A stretch of DNA of 64,000 bases from Pseudomonas taeanensis MS-3 (GCF_000498575.2 NZ_AWSQ01000002.1:775600-839599), one strand, 5' to 3'; numbered from the stretch's first letter, positions 1 to 9,417 are shown. Translations and numbers: made by a program. Notes: generated from the sequence alone by a model not told the origin.

Positions 1-25
1 AGAGCCGATCGAGCGCCAGCGCTAA
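1..25 (+). CDS. fliM: FliM C-terminal end (partial)
   Basis: The first bases read as a short open frame (codons from base 2) ending in EPIERQR and a TAA at 23-25, 39 bases before the fliN start. In Pseudomonas the gene directly upstream of fliN is fliM, the flagellar switch protein that binds CheY-phosphate. Only seven codons are visible, so the assignment rests on gene order. Confidence 0.5.
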
Positions 26-64
26 GCGTTCGCCAAACCCATACTAGCCAGCCGAGGACAAACG

Positions 65-554
65 ATGGCAGACGAAAACGAAAATACCTCACCCGAGGAG
101 CAGGCGCTGGCGGATGAGTGGGCTGCGGCGTTGAGCGAGGCTGGTGATGCCGATCAGGACGACATCGATGCCATGCTTGCGGCGGGGGGGGGGGGCGGGG
201 GGGGGGGGCGCGGCCGCGGCACCCGCCGCGCCACGGGCGCCGATGGAAGAGTTTGGCAGTGCCCCCAAGGCCAATCTGCCGGTCAACCTGGATGGGCCGA
301 ACCTGGATGTGATTCTGGACATCCCGGTGTCGATCTCCATGGAAGTCGGCAATGCCGATATCACCATCCGCAACCTGTTACAGCTCAATCAGGGCTCGGT
401 GATAGAACTCGACCGCCTGGCTGGCGAGCCGTTGGATGTGCTGGTCAATGGCACCCTGATCGCCCATGGCGAAGTGGTGGTGGTCAACGAGAAGTTTGGC
501 ATCCGCCTGACCGATGTAATAAGTCCGACCGAACGCATCAAGAAGCTGCGCTAA
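65..554 (+). pseudogene. fliN: FliN flagellar motor switch protein, frameshifted in a poly-G tract
   Basis: FliN forms the lower C-ring of the flagellar motor with FliM and controls rotation direction and export. The N-terminal part (MADENENTSPEEQALADEW, from ATG 65) and the C-terminal SpoA/FliN domain (about MEEFGS to the ending ERIKKLR, stop 552-554) are both well conserved but lie in different frames. The break falls in two runs of twelve G (184-195 and 197-208) separated by one C. The tract carries one G too many, or two too few, for a continuous frame. The tract codes for the Gly/Ala-rich linker, where length changes would be tolerated. The cause could be a sequencing or assembly error, a real null allele, or slipped-strand phase variation. 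It sits 4 bases ahead of fliO. Confidence 0.85.
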
Positions 555-558
555 GAGC

Positions 559-984
559 ATGGCTAAATTCCTTGCTCTGCTCCTGATGCTGCCACTCACT
601 GCCCTGGCCGCGGAGCCGGCGACCCAGGCGGCGGCCCCCATGACCACCAGCGCCGGCAGTCTGGTGCAGTTGCTGCTCGGCTTGCTGCTGGTCATCGGAT
701 TGATTTTTCTGTTGGCCTGGCTGATGCGCCGGGTCCAGCAGATTGGCCCGCGTGGTGGCCAGGTGATCAAGGTGGTGGCCAGCCAGGCCCTCGGTCCGCG
801 TGATCGCCTGGTGCTGGTGCAGGTTGGGGGCGAGCAGATTTTGCTCGGTCTCAGCGCGGGGCGCATCAGCCCCTTGCATGTGCTGAGCGAGCCGGTGCAC
901 TTGCCCGATGGAGAGCCGGCTTCGGCCGAGTTCGCCCAGCGCTTGATGGAGCTGCTAGGCAAGGATCAGAAGGACAAGTCTTGA
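559..984 (+). CDS. fliO: FliO flagellar export apparatus assembly protein
   Basis: FliO is an inner-membrane factor that helps assemble the FliP ring of the flagellar type III export gate. The 141-residue product starts with a signal-like hydrophobic stretch ([14 protein letters not shown]). One strong membrane helix follows at about residues 32-54 ([20 protein letters not shown]), then a basic cytoplasmic tail with the family's [20 protein letters not shown] segment. It lies between fliN and fliP, and its stop overlaps the fliP start (TGATG). Confidence 0.93.
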   Translation: MAKFLALLLMLPLTALAAEPATQAAAPMTTSAGSLVQLLLGLLLVIGLIFLLAWLMRRVQQIGPRGGQVIKVVASQALGPRDRLVLVQVGGEQILLGLSAGRISPLHVLSEPVHLPDGEPASAEFAQRLMELLGKDQKDKS

Positions 985-1739
985 TGAGCGCGTTGCGCCT
1001 GCTGTTGGTTCTGCTGTTCAGCCTGCTGACACCCCTGGCGTTCGCAGCGGAAAGCCCGTTGTCGATTCCGGCGATCACTTTAAGCACTGACGCCGCAGGG
1101 CAGCAGGAGTACTCAGTCAGCCTGCAGATCCTGCTGATCATGACGGCGCTGAGCTTTATTCCCGCCTTCCTGATGCTGATGACCAGTTTCACCCGGATCA
1201 TCATCGTGTTCTCCATCCTGCGTCAGGCGCTGGGCCTGCAACAGACGCCGTCAAACCAGCTGCTGGTCGGCCTGGCGCTGTTTCTCACCATGTTCATCAT
1301 GGCGCCGGTGTTCGAACAGATTAACCGCGACGCCCTGCAGCCTTATCTTAACGAGCAGTTGCCGGCCCAGGAGGCCATCCTCAAGGCTGAGGGGCCGATC
1401 AAGAACTTCATGCTGATGCAGACCCGCGAGAGCGATCTGGAGTTGTTCGTGCGCCTTTCCAAGCGTACCGATATTGCCAGCCCGGATGACGCCCCGCTGA
1501 CTATCCTGATACCAGCATTTGTCACCTCCGAGCTGAAAACTGCCTTCCAGATCGGCTTCATGATTTTCATTCCATTCCTGATCATCGACATGGTGGTGGC
1601 CAGCATCCTTATGGCCATGGGCATGATGATGTTGTCGCCCCTGATCATCTCGCTGCCGTTCAAGATCATGTTGTTCGTCTTGATCGATGGCTGGGCACTG
1701 ATCATGGGCACCCTGGCCAGCAGTTTCGGCACCGTATGA
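984..1739 (+). CDS. fliP: FliP flagellar export gate protein
   Basis: FliP is the main subunit of the FliP5-FliQ4-FliR1 export gate in the flagellar basal body. The 251-residue protein has a cleavable signal peptide (residues 1 to about 22, ending LAFAAE) and four membrane helices. The family signatures [17 protein letters not shown] and the C-terminal [19 protein letters not shown] are present. I chose ATG 984, overlapping the fliO stop, over the TTG one codon earlier at 981. The fliQ start follows after 10 bases. Confidence 0.97.
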   Translation: MSALRLLLVLLFSLLTPLAFAAESPLSIPAITLSTDAAGQQEYSVSLQILLIMTALSFIPAFLMLMTSFTRIIIVFSILRQALGLQQTPSNQLLVGLALFLTMFIMAPVFEQINRDALQPYLNEQLPAQEAILKAEGPIKNFMLMQTRESDLELFVRLSKRTDIASPDDAPLTILIPAFVTSELKTAFQIGFMIFIPFLIIDMVVASILMAMGMMMLSPLIISLPFKIMLFVLIDGWALIMGTLASSFGTV

Positions 1740-1749
1740 CGAGGCCCGC

Positions 1750-2019
1750 ATGACTCCTGAGGTGGTTGTTGATCTGTTTCGTGAGGCGCTCTGGCTGGTT
1801 GCACTGATAGTCGGCCTGGCGGTGATGCCCAGCCTCTTGGTGGGTCTATTGGTGGCCATGTTTCAGGCGGCGACCCAGATCAACGAACAGACCCTGAGTT
1901 TTCTCCCGCGTTTGCTGGTGATGTTGCTCACCATGATTGTCGGCGGACCTTGGCTGGTACGTGAGCTGATCGAATATACGCGGACCCTGATCATGAATAT
2001 TCCAACGCTGATTGGCTGA
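1750..2019 (+). CDS. fliQ: FliQ flagellar export gate protein
   Basis: FliQ is a small two-helix component of the flagellar type III export gate. The 89-residue length and the opening MTPEVVVDLFREALW, together with two hydrophobic hairpin helices (about 15-40 and 53-76), match the FliQ/SctS family. It follows fliP directly and ends one base before the fliR start, so it is part of the same transcript. Confidence 0.96.
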   Translation: MTPEVVVDLFREALWLVALIVGLAVMPSLLVGLLVAMFQAATQINEQTLSFLPRLLVMLLTMIVGGPWLVRELIEYTRTLIMNIPTLIG

Positions 2020-2020
2020 C

Positions 2021-2797
2021 ATGCTGGAACTCAGTGACGCGCAGATTGGCGGTTGGGTCAGCAGTTTTCTGCTACCGATGTTTCGGGTTGCGGCCTTGCT
2101 GATGGTGATGCCGATCATCGGTACACAACTGGTGCCAATGCGGATACGTCTGTACTTTGCCCTAGGCATCTGCGTGGTATTGGTACCCAATCTGCCGCCC
2201 ATGCCACAGGTCGATGCGCTCAGCTTGCCGGCCTTCATCCTGATCGCCCAGGAGGTACTGGTCGGTGTGATGCTCGGGTTTGTTCTGCAGCTGTTCTTCC
2301 AGGCGTTCGTGATCGCCGGGCAGATTCTGGCGACGCAAATGGGCCTGGGGTTTGCCTCCATGGTCGACCCGTCGAATGGGGTGTCTGTGGCGGTGATTGG
2401 ACAGTTTTTCACCATGCTGGTGACCCTGCTGTTTCTCGCCATGAACGGACATCTGGTGGTGTTCGAGGTGCTGGCTGAAAGCTTCGTCACACTTCCAGTG
2501 GGTAGCGGTCTGCTGGTCGATCATTACTGGGAGTTGGCCGGTAAGCTGGGCTGGGTGTTCGGTGCTGGACTGATTCTGGTATTGCCGGCGATCACCGCGC
2601 TGTTGGTGGTCAACATCGCATTTGGCGTGATGACTCGTGCGGCGCCGCAGCTGAATATCTTTTCCATCGGCTTTCCACTGACCTTGGTATTGGGCCTGGT
2701 CATCGTCTGGATCAGCATGGCTGACATCCTCTCGCAGTATCAGGTGTTCGCCACCGAGGCTCTGCAGTTCCTGCGCGAAATGGCGCGGGCGAGTTGA
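2021..2797 (+). CDS. fliR: FliR flagellar export gate protein
   Basis: FliR is the single-copy subunit that closes the FliPQR export gate. The 258-residue hydrophobic protein opens MLELSDAQIGGWVSSFLL and has about six membrane helices. It contains the family segment LATQMGLGFASMVDPSNG. ATG 2021 is preferred over TTG 2012, because the latter would lie inside fliQ and add only three residues. The flhB start follows after nine bases. Confidence 0.96.
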   Translation: MLELSDAQIGGWVSSFLLPMFRVAALLMVMPIIGTQLVPMRIRLYFALGICVVLVPNLPPMPQVDALSLPAFILIAQEVLVGVMLGFVLQLFFQAFVIAGQILATQMGLGFASMVDPSNGVSVAVIGQFFTMLVTLLFLAMNGHLVVFEVLAESFVTLPVGSGLLVDHYWELAGKLGWVFGAGLILVLPAITALLVVNIAFGVMTRAAPQLNIFSIGFPLTLVLGLVIVWISMADILSQYQVFATEALQFLREMARAS

Positions 2798-2806
2798 GCG
2801 CGGCGC

Positions 2807-3943
2807 ATGGCTGAATCGGAGAGCGGCGCCGATAAGAGCGAGGAACCCACGGAGAAACGTCTCCGTGAGTCCCGTGAGAAAGGCCAGATCGCTCGCTCCC
2901 GTGAGCTCAATACCCTAGCGGTTACGCTGGCCGGTGCCGGCGGATTGTTGGCGTCGGGTGGCAGTTTGGCCAATGCGTTACTGGAGATCATGCGCGGAAA
3001 TTTCACTCTGTCGCGCGAGGTGATCATGGACGAACACAGCATGGGCCTCTGGTTGCTGGCCTCCGGTCAAATCGCGCTGGATGCGCTGATGCCGCTGTTT
3101 TTTGCCTTGTTGATTGCATCGATAGTCGGTCCGATAGCCTTGGGTGGCTGGTTGTTCTCGGCCCAGGCGATGGCGCCGAAGATGAGCCGGATGAACCCCT
3201 TTGCAGGGCTTAAGCGCATGTTCTCGGCTAAAGCCTTGGTCGAGCTGGGTAAGGCGCTGGGCAAATTTATTGTGATTCTGGCTGTGGCCTTGGTAGTGCT
3301 GTCTATCGAGCGTGACGATTTGTTGGCTATCGCCCATGAGCCGCTGGAGTCGGCGATCTTGCATGCCAGTATGGTGGTTGGCTGGAGTGCCTTGTGGATG
3401 GCTTGCGGTTTGATTTTGATCGCTGCGGTGGATGTGCCGTTCCAGCTCTGGGACAACAAGCAGAAGCTGATGATGACCAAGCAGGAGGTGCGCGACGAGT
3501 ACAAGGACAGTGAGGGCAAACCCGAGGTCAAGCAGCGTATTCGTCAGTTGCAGCGCGAGATGGCCGAGCGGCGGATGATGCAGGCTGTGCCCCAGGCCGA
3601 TGTAGTGATTACCAACCCGACCCACTTCGCCGTGGCGTTGAAATACGACCCCAGCAAGGGCAGTGCGCCGGTATTGCTGGCCAAAGGTGGGGATTTCACT
3701 GCATTGAAAATTCGCGAGATTGCTCAGGAACACCAGGTCATGCTGCTGGAGTCGCCGGCGCTGGCGCGGGCAGTGTTCTACTCGACGGAACTGGACCAGG
3801 AAATTCCGGCCGGTCTGTACCTCGCCGTCGCTCAAGTGTTGGCATACGTCTACCAGATCCGCCAGTACCAGGCCGGCAAAGGCAAGCGTCCGGCGCCACT
3901 GCCTGATCTGCCGATTCCATCGGATCTGCGTCGCGACGAGTAG
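2807..3943 (+). CDS. flhB: FlhB export switch protein
   Basis: FlhB sets the substrate-specificity switch from rod/hook to filament export. The 378-residue protein has an N-terminal SGADKSEEPTEKRLRESREKGQ segment, four membrane helices (roughly 30-210) and a cytoplasmic domain. The self-cleaving NPTH motif is intact at about residues 270-273. The C-terminal tail is longer than in Salmonella FlhB and proline/arginine-rich. It is the last gene of the fliLMNOPQR-flhB transcription unit and is followed by a hairpin. Confidence 0.97.
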   Translation: MAESESGADKSEEPTEKRLRESREKGQIARSRELNTLAVTLAGAGGLLASGGSLANALLEIMRGNFTLSREVIMDEHSMGLWLLASGQIALDALMPLFFALLIASIVGPIALGGWLFSAQAMAPKMSRMNPFAGLKRMFSAKALVELGKALGKFIVILAVALVVLSIERDDLLAIAHEPLESAILHASMVVGWSALWMACGLILIAAVDVPFQLWDNKQKLMMTKQEVRDEYKDSEGKPEVKQRIRQLQREMAERRMMQAVPQADVVITNPTHFAVALKYDPSKGSAPVLLAKGGDFTALKIREIAQEHQVMLLESPALARAVFYSTELDQEIPAGLYLAVAQVLAYVYQIRQYQAGKGKRPAPLPDLPIPSDLRRDE

Positions 3944-3980
3944 GGTGGGGCGGGCCGCATAGGCTGAGCTGTGTTGGGTT

Positions 3981-4018
3981 AGCGGCGCCTGCTGAGGCCA
4001 AGCCCTTCGGGCGCCGCT
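3981..4018 (+). terminator. Hairpin downstream of flhB
   Basis: A perfect 9-bp inverted repeat (AGCGGCGCC at 3981-3989 with GGCGCCGCT at 4010-4018) flanks a loop of about 20 bases. It lies 37 bases after the flhB stop. There is no clear T-run, so it may be a weak terminator or a transcript-end stabiliser. Confidence 0.45.
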
Positions 4019-4137
4019 TAATCCATCATGGCGTCAGCAGACCCGGCGTCGCGATGGGTTGCGCCGCGCCCAGGCAGCGGTCTTGATCGAATATTGACTC
4101 GGCGGCTAACCCATCCGGCGAGTGGCGCAGGCAAAGT

Positions 4138-4153
4138 TGGACAGCTTCTTGCA
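4138..4153 (+). promoter_or_regulatory. Sigma-54-like promoter of flhA
   Basis: TGG at 4138-4140 and TTGCA at 4149-4153 give the invariant GG-N10-GC spacing of an RpoN promoter (GG 4139-4140, GC 4151-4152). It is about 60 bases upstream of the flhA GTG start. In P. aeruginosa flhA is known to be RpoN/FleQ dependent. The -24 half deviates from TGGCAC, so this is a prediction. Confidence 0.5.
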
Positions 4154-4179
4154 AATCCCACCGCAAAGGCGCGACAAGC

Positions 4180-4192
4180 GTCAAAAGTTTGA
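4180..4192 (+). promoter_or_regulatory. FleQ-like box in the flhA leader
   Basis: GTCAAAAGTTTGA is a near-palindrome resembling the FleQ target (GTCA...TGAC type). It lies roughly 15-25 bases downstream of the start site implied by the sigma-54-like promoter. FleQ is known to act from leader positions at flhA, fliE and fliL in P. aeruginosa. The assignment is inferred from pattern and position. Confidence 0.35.
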
Positions 4193-4210
4193 ATCGGCTG
4201 GGGTAGGGAT

Positions 4211-6340
4211 GTGGCAGTAGATCGCTCACAAATGATCGGTAATGTACGCAGCAATCTCTCGGGATTGCGCCAGGGCAATCTGGGCATACCGTTGATGCTG
4301 CTGGTCATGCTCGGCATGGTCATGTTGCCGATTCCGCCGTTCCTGCTCGACGTGCTGTTCACCTTCAGCATCGCGCTGTCGATCGTGGTGCTGTTGGTCA
4401 GTATCTATGCCTTGCGTCCACTGGATTTCGCGGTGTTCCCGACCATTCTGCTGGCGGCGACGCTGCTGCGTCTGGCGCTGAACGTGGCCTCGACCCGGGT
4501 GGTGCTGCTCAATGGCCATGACGGGCACGCTGCCGCCGGCCAGGTGATCCAGGCCTTCGGTGAGGTAGTGATCGGCGGCAACTACGTGGTCGGTATCGTG
4601 GTGTTCGCCATTTTGATGATCATCAACTTCGTGGTGGTCACCAAGGGTGCCGGACGGATTTCCGAGGTCAGCGCACGCTTCACCCTGGATGCCATGCCTG
4701 GCAAGCAGATGGCCATCGACGCCGATCTCAACGCCGGTCTGATCGACCAGGTTGAGGCCAAGAAACGTCGCTCGGAAGTGTCCCAGGAGGCTGACTTTTA
4801 TGGCTCGATGGACGGTGCCAGCAAGTTCGTCCGCGGCGATGCAATTGCCGGCCTGTTGATTCTGTTCATCAACCTGATCGGCGGCATCGCCATCGGTATC
4901 TTCCAGCACAACCTGAGCTTTGCCGACGCCGGCAAGGTGTACACCTTGTTGACCATCGGTGACGGCCTGGTCGCACAAATTCCCTCGCTGCTGCTGTCAA
5001 CCGCTGCGGCAATCATGGTCACCCGGGTGTCCAGCTCGGAAGATATGGGCGCCCAGGTCAGTCGCCAGATGTTCGCCTCACCGCGTGCCTTGGCTGTGGC
5101 AGCGGCAATCATGATCGCCATGGGCCTGGTACCAGGCATGCCACACTTTTCCTTTATCAGCCTTGGCCTGGTGGCTGCTGGCGCTGCCTACTGGATTGCC
5201 AACAAGCAACGCGTGGTCAAGGAGGAAGAGGTTCAGGAGGTGCAGCGCCAGCAGGAACTGCTACCGGCGCAGCGGGCTCAGGAGGTCAAGGAGCTCGGCT
5301 GGGATGACGTCACGCCGGTGGATATGGTCGGCCTGGAGGTCGGTTATCGTCTGATCCCGCTGGTCGACCGCAACCAGGGTGGACAGCTGCTCGCGCGGAT
5401 CAAGGGAGTGCGCAAGAAGCTGTCCCAGGAGATGGGCTTTCTGATGCCCTCGGTGCACATCCGCGACAACCTCGACCTGCAGCCGAATGCCTACCGGCTG
5501 ACCCTGATGGGGGTCAGCGTGGCCGAGGCCGAAGTCTTTCCCGACCGCGAGTTGGCGATCAATCCGGGGCAGGTATTCGGCACCCTCAATGGTGTCGCCG
5601 CCAAGGATCCGGCGTTCGGTCTGGAGGCGGTGTGGATCGATCCGAATCAACGCGACCAGGCCCAGTCACTGGGCTACACCGTGGTCGATGCCAGTACGGT
5701 AGTCGCCACCCATCTCAATCAGATATTGCACAAGCATGCCCATGAGCTGCTCGGTCATGAAGAGGTGCAGCAGTTGATGCAGCTGCTGGCCAAGAGCTCG
5801 CCCAAATTGGCTGAAGAGCTGGTGCCGGGGCTGGTGTCCTTGTCGGTGCTGCTCAAGGTGTTGCAGGCGCTGCTGCAGGAACAGGTGCCGGTACGTGACG
5901 TGCGCACCATCGCCGAGGCCATCGCCAACGTGGCACCAAAGAGTCAAGATCCTGCCGCCATGGTGGCGGCGGTACGAGTTGCGCTGGCTCGGGCAATCGT
6001 GCAAAGCATTGTGGGACTAGAGCCGGAGCTGCCTGTGATCACCCTTGAGCCAAGGTTGGAACAGATATTGCTCAGTAGTTTGCAGAAGGCTGGTCAGGGC
6101 TCCGAGGAAGGCATCCTCCTGGAGCCGGGCATGGCCGAGAAGTTGCAACGTTCCCTGGTGGAAGCGGCGCAGCGTCAGGAAATGCTCGGCAAGCCAGTGA
6201 TCCTGCTGGTGGCCGGTCCGGTCCGGGCCATGCTCTCGCGGTTCGCACGGCTGGCAGTACCGAGTATTCACGTGCTGGCATACCAGGAAATTCCGGACAA
6301 CAAACAGGTCACTATCGTTGCGACGGTAGGGCAGAACTAA
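4211..6340 (+). CDS. flhA: FlhA flagellar export gate protein
   Basis: FlhA forms the nonameric export ring that couples the proton motive force to flagellar protein secretion and docks chaperone-substrate complexes. The 709-residue protein has eight predicted membrane helices in residues 20-330. The conserved cytoplasmic FHIPEP loop includes GRISEVSARFTLDAMPGKQM. A large C-terminal cytoplasmic domain begins at about residue 360. The start is GTG 4211 (MAVDRSQMIGN). A downstream ATG would remove only seven residues. It begins a new transcription unit with flhF and fleN. Confidence 0.97.
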   Translation: MAVDRSQMIGNVRSNLSGLRQGNLGIPLMLLVMLGMVMLPIPPFLLDVLFTFSIALSIVVLLVSIYALRPLDFAVFPTILLAATLLRLALNVASTRVVLLNGHDGHAAAGQVIQAFGEVVIGGNYVVGIVVFAILMIINFVVVTKGAGRISEVSARFTLDAMPGKQMAIDADLNAGLIDQVEAKKRRSEVSQEADFYGSMDGASKFVRGDAIAGLLILFINLIGGIAIGIFQHNLSFADAGKVYTLLTIGDGLVAQIPSLLLSTAAAIMVTRVSSSEDMGAQVSRQMFASPRALAVAAAIMIAMGLVPGMPHFSFISLGLVAAGAAYWIANKQRVVKEEEVQEVQRQQELLPAQRAQEVKELGWDDVTPVDMVGLEVGYRLIPLVDRNQGGQLLARIKGVRKKLSQEMGFLMPSVHIRDNLDLQPNAYRLTLMGVSVAEAEVFPDRELAINPGQVFGTLNGVAAKDPAFGLEAVWIDPNQRDQAQSLGYTVVDASTVVATHLNQILHKHAHELLGHEEVQQLMQLLAKSSPKLAEELVPGLVSLSVLLKVLQALLQEQVPVRDVRTIAEAIANVAPKSQDPAAMVAAVRVALARAIVQSIVGLEPELPVITLEPRLEQILLSSLQKAGQGSEEGILLEPGMAEKLQRSLVEAAQRQEMLGKPVILLVAGPVRAMLSRFARLAVPSIHVLAYQEIPDNKQVTIVATVGQN

Positions 6341-6355
6341 CCGAGGTTACAGGCC

Positions 6356-7657
6356 ATGCAGGTCAAACGCTTTTTCGCCGCCGATATGCGTCAAGCCATG
6401 AAGCTGGTCCGCGATGAGCTGGGCGCGGATGCCTCGATCATCGGTAATCGTCGGGTTGCTGGTGGTGTCGAACTGACCGCCGCACTGGACTATCAGATTC
6501 CCGCTGCGCCCGCTCGCCAGGCCAATCCTGCGCTGGAAGCCGAACTGCGGACGACCCAGGCGCGCATCGCCTCGGCTCAGGCCGAGCTGGCCACGCGCGA
6601 GCAGGGCGATGCAGGTAAGGATCGCCAACTGTTTGGCGCCGAGCCGGATGCACCGACTGCTAGCCTGCCCGAGGCCCCGTATCAGCCGCGCTCCATGCCT
6701 GTTGCTGCCGCCGATCAGGGTGCCTTGGAAGCCATGCGTTTCGAACTGCATGGTCTGCGTGAGCTGATTGAAATGCAGATGGGCTCGATGGCCTGGGGTC
6801 AGCTGCAAAGCCGCCGCCCGGAACAGGCCACCCTGTGGCGTCGTCTGCAACGCATGGGCTTGCCTGCCGAGCTGTCACGCACACTGCTTGAACGTGTGGC
6901 CACTATTGCCGAGCCGCGCCAGGCTTGGCGCATGCTGCTGGCGCACTTGGCCCACTCGATTGCAACGCCGAAGCAGGAACCGCTGGAAGAGGGCGGGGTG
7001 ATTGCGTTGGTCGGGCCGGCGGGTATGGGCAAGACCACTACCCTGGCGAAGTTGGCGGCGCGTTATGTACTCAAGTATGGCGCGCAACAGATCGCCCTGG
7101 TCAGCCTGGACAGCTATCGCATCGGCGCCCAGGAGCAGTTGAAGACCCTAGGCCGGATTCTCAACGTTTCGGTGAGCCTGGTTGATCCCGGTCAATCCTT
7201 GACCCAGGCCCTGGCACCGCTGGCGCGTAAGCGGGTGGTCTTGATCGATACCGCGGGTCTCCCGGGCAACGATCCGGCTCTGCGCATGCAGTTGGAGACC
7301 TTGGCCAGTCGTGGGGTCAAGTCCAGGAACTACCTGGTCATGGCGGCGACCAGCCAGAGCCAGGTGCTCAAGGCCGCCTATCACAGCTACAAAGTTTGTG
7401 GTTTGTCTGGTTGCATCCTGACTAAGCTGGATGAAGCCACCAGCCTGGGCGAAGTTTTAGGCCTCGCAATTAGCCAGCGTCTACCGGTAGCCTATCAGGC
7501 AGATGGGCCGCGGATCCCGGATGATCTCCAGGTGCCGCGTAGTCATCAGTTGGTCAGTCGCGCCGTGGGTCTGCAAGCGGCAGAGACTCCGAGCGAAGAT
7601 ACGATGGCAGAGATGTTTGCCGATCTTTACCAACATCCGGCGCGCCGCGCCGGCTAA
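6356..7657 (+). CDS. flhF: FlhF polar flagellum placement GTPase
   Basis: FlhF is an SRP-family GTPase that places the flagellum at the cell pole. The 433-residue protein has a variable basic N-terminal B domain, a helical N domain, and a G domain. The G domain has the P-loop GPAGMGKTTTLAKLAARY at about 219-236, the DTAG motif at about 298, and a TKLDE guanine-specificity element near 361. It follows flhA by 15 bases and precedes fleN, its usual partner. Confidence 0.97.
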   Translation: MQVKRFFAADMRQAMKLVRDELGADASIIGNRRVAGGVELTAALDYQIPAAPARQANPALEAELRTTQARIASAQAELATREQGDAGKDRQLFGAEPDAPTASLPEAPYQPRSMPVAAADQGALEAMRFELHGLRELIEMQMGSMAWGQLQSRRPEQATLWRRLQRMGLPAELSRTLLERVATIAEPRQAWRMLLAHLAHSIATPKQEPLEEGGVIALVGPAGMGKTTTLAKLAARYVLKYGAQQIALVSLDSYRIGAQEQLKTLGRILNVSVSLVDPGQSLTQALAPLARKRVVLIDTAGLPGNDPALRMQLETLASRGVKSRNYLVMAATSQSQVLKAAYHSYKVCGLSGCILTKLDEATSLGEVLGLAISQRLPVAYQADGPRIPDDLQVPRSHQLVSRAVGLQAAETPSEDTMAEMFADLYQHPARRAG

Positions 7658-7764
7658 AGGCTGCTGCGGCAGCGGTTCAGCGACAGGCGGTAACGCCTGG
7701 CTCCATGGTGGGGCACAATCAGCCATGTGGCTCCAGTCGACGTTAGACAAGGTGTATAGATAAC

Positions 7765-8595
7765 ATGGGTATGCATCCCGTACAGGTGATTGCGGTGACC
7801 GGCGGCAAGGGTGGCGTCGGCAAGACCAATGTGTCGGTGAATCTGGCGCTAGCGCTGGCCGAACTGGGCAGGCGAGTGATGTTGATGGACGCCGACCTGG
7901 GCTTGGCCAACGTCGACGTATTGCTCGGCTTGACCGCCAGGCGCACCTTGGCCGATGTGATAAACGGCGAGTGCGACCTGCGTGATGTGGTGTTGCAAGG
8001 CCCGGGCGGCGTCCGGATCGTGCCGGCAGCCTCCGGCACGCAGAGCATGGTGCAGCTTTCGCCGATGCAGCATGCCGGCCTGATCCAGGCCTTCAGCGAT
8101 ATCGGCGAAAACCTTGATGTGCTGATTGTCGATACCGCCGCCGGTATTGGCGATTCGGTGGTCAGCTTCGTCCGCGCCGCTCAGGAAGTATTGGTGGTGG
8201 TGTGTGATGAACCGACCTCGATCACCGACGCCTATGCGTTGATCAAGTTGCTCAATCGCGACCATGGCATGAATCGTTTCCGTGTTTTGGCGAATATGGC
8301 CCACAGTCCGCAAGAAGGTCGCAACCTCTTCGCCAAGCTGACCAAAGTTACCGATCGCTTCCTCGACGTCGCGCTGCAATATGTCGGCGCCGTGCCGTAT
8401 GACGAGATGGTGCGCAAGGCCGTGCAAAAACAGCGGGCGGTGTATGAGGCTTACCCACGCTCAAAATGCTCACTGGCGTTTAAAGCGATCGCTCAGAAAG
8501 TCGATGCCTGGCCGCTACCGGCCAACCCGCGCGGGCACCTGGAGTTCTTCGTCGAACGCCTGGTGCAGCAGCCGATTGCGGATACGGCGGTATGA
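7765..8595 (+). CDS. fleN: FleN (FlhG) flagellar number regulator, MinD-like ATPase
   Basis: FleN limits flagellar number by binding and restraining FleQ and by stimulating FlhF GTPase. The 276-residue protein has the deviant Walker A motif KGGVGKTN near residues 13-20, the DADLGLANVD segment, and a C-terminal amphipathic region typical of MinD/FlhG. Its last codons overlap the fliA start (ATGA type), so the two are translationally coupled. Confidence 0.96.
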   Translation: MGMHPVQVIAVTGGKGGVGKTNVSVNLALALAELGRRVMLMDADLGLANVDVLLGLTARRTLADVINGECDLRDVVLQGPGGVRIVPAASGTQSMVQLSPMQHAGLIQAFSDIGENLDVLIVDTAAGIGDSVVSFVRAAQEVLVVVCDEPTSITDAYALIKLLNRDHGMNRFRVLANMAHSPQEGRNLFAKLTKVTDRFLDVALQYVGAVPYDEMVRKAVQKQRAVYEAYPRSKCSLAFKAIAQKVDAWPLPANPRGHLEFFVERLVQQPIADTAV

Positions 8596-9338
8596 CAGCA
8601 GCCTCTGGAGTTCGGATGTACAGCAAAACGCAAGCGCAGGACTCCCAACACCAGTTGATCGAGCGTTACGCACCCTTGGTCAAACGTATTGCCTATCACC
8701 TGTTGGCCCGTTTGCCGGCCAACGTGCAGGTGGATGACCTGATCCAGGCCGGGATGATCGGTCTGCTCGAAGCCTCGAAGAAATACGACTCCAGTAAAGG
8801 CGCCAGCTTCGAGACGTTCGCCGGTATTCGCATCCGCGGATCGATGCTCGATGAGGTGCGCAAGGGCGATTGGGCGCCGCGTTCGGTGCACCGCAACAGC
8901 CGCATGGTCAGCGATGCGATTCGGGTAATTGAAGCAAGAACCGGCCGAGACGCTAAAGATCAGGAGGTTGCGGCCGAACTCCAATTGAGTCTTGATGATT
9001 ACTACGGCATTCTTGGCGACACTTTAGGCAGCCGTTTGTTCAGTTTCGACGACCTGTTGCAGGACGGTGAACATGGCGAGCTGCGTGAGGACGCGAATAG
9101 CACTCACCTTGAGCCTTCACGTGATCTTGAAGATGAACGTTTCAAGTTGGCCTTGGCCGATGCCATCGCCCACCTGCCTGAGCGTGAGCGCCTGGTATTG
9201 GCGCTGTATTACGACGAGGAACTGAATCTCAAGGAAATTGGTGAGGTGTTGGGGGTTAGCGAGTCGCGTATCTGCCAGCTGCACAGCCAGTGTGCCTCGC
9301 GCTTGCGAGCACGCCTGAGCGAATGGCGGACTAGCTAG
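8592..9338 (+). CDS. fliA: RNA polymerase sigma-28 factor FliA
   Basis: FliA directs transcription of late flagellar and chemotaxis genes and is held by the anti-sigma factor FlgM until hook completion. The 248-residue protein shows sigma region 2 (QVDDLIQAGMIGLLEASKKY), region 3, and region 4 with a helix-turn-helix (LNLKEIGEVLGVSESRICQLHS). It overlaps fleN by 4 bases. A shorter start at the second Met (MYSKTQAQ) is possible but would lose the overlap. Confidence 0.97.
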   Translation: MTAASGVRMYSKTQAQDSQHQLIERYAPLVKRIAYHLLARLPANVQVDDLIQAGMIGLLEASKKYDSSKGASFETFAGIRIRGSMLDEVRKGDWAPRSVHRNSRMVSDAIRVIEARTGRDAKDQEVAAELQLSLDDYYGILGDTLGSRLFSFDDLLQDGEHGELREDANSTHLEPSRDLEDERFKLALADAIAHLPERERLVLALYYDEELNLKEIGEVLGVSESRICQLHSQCASRLRARLSEWRTS

Positions 9339-9417
9339 ACAGATACAGATAGAGCCGGTTTCACGATTAGGGGCGTACTCAGGTGCTGGGTAGGTTTGGG
9401 ACTGTACGGAGGTCGAC

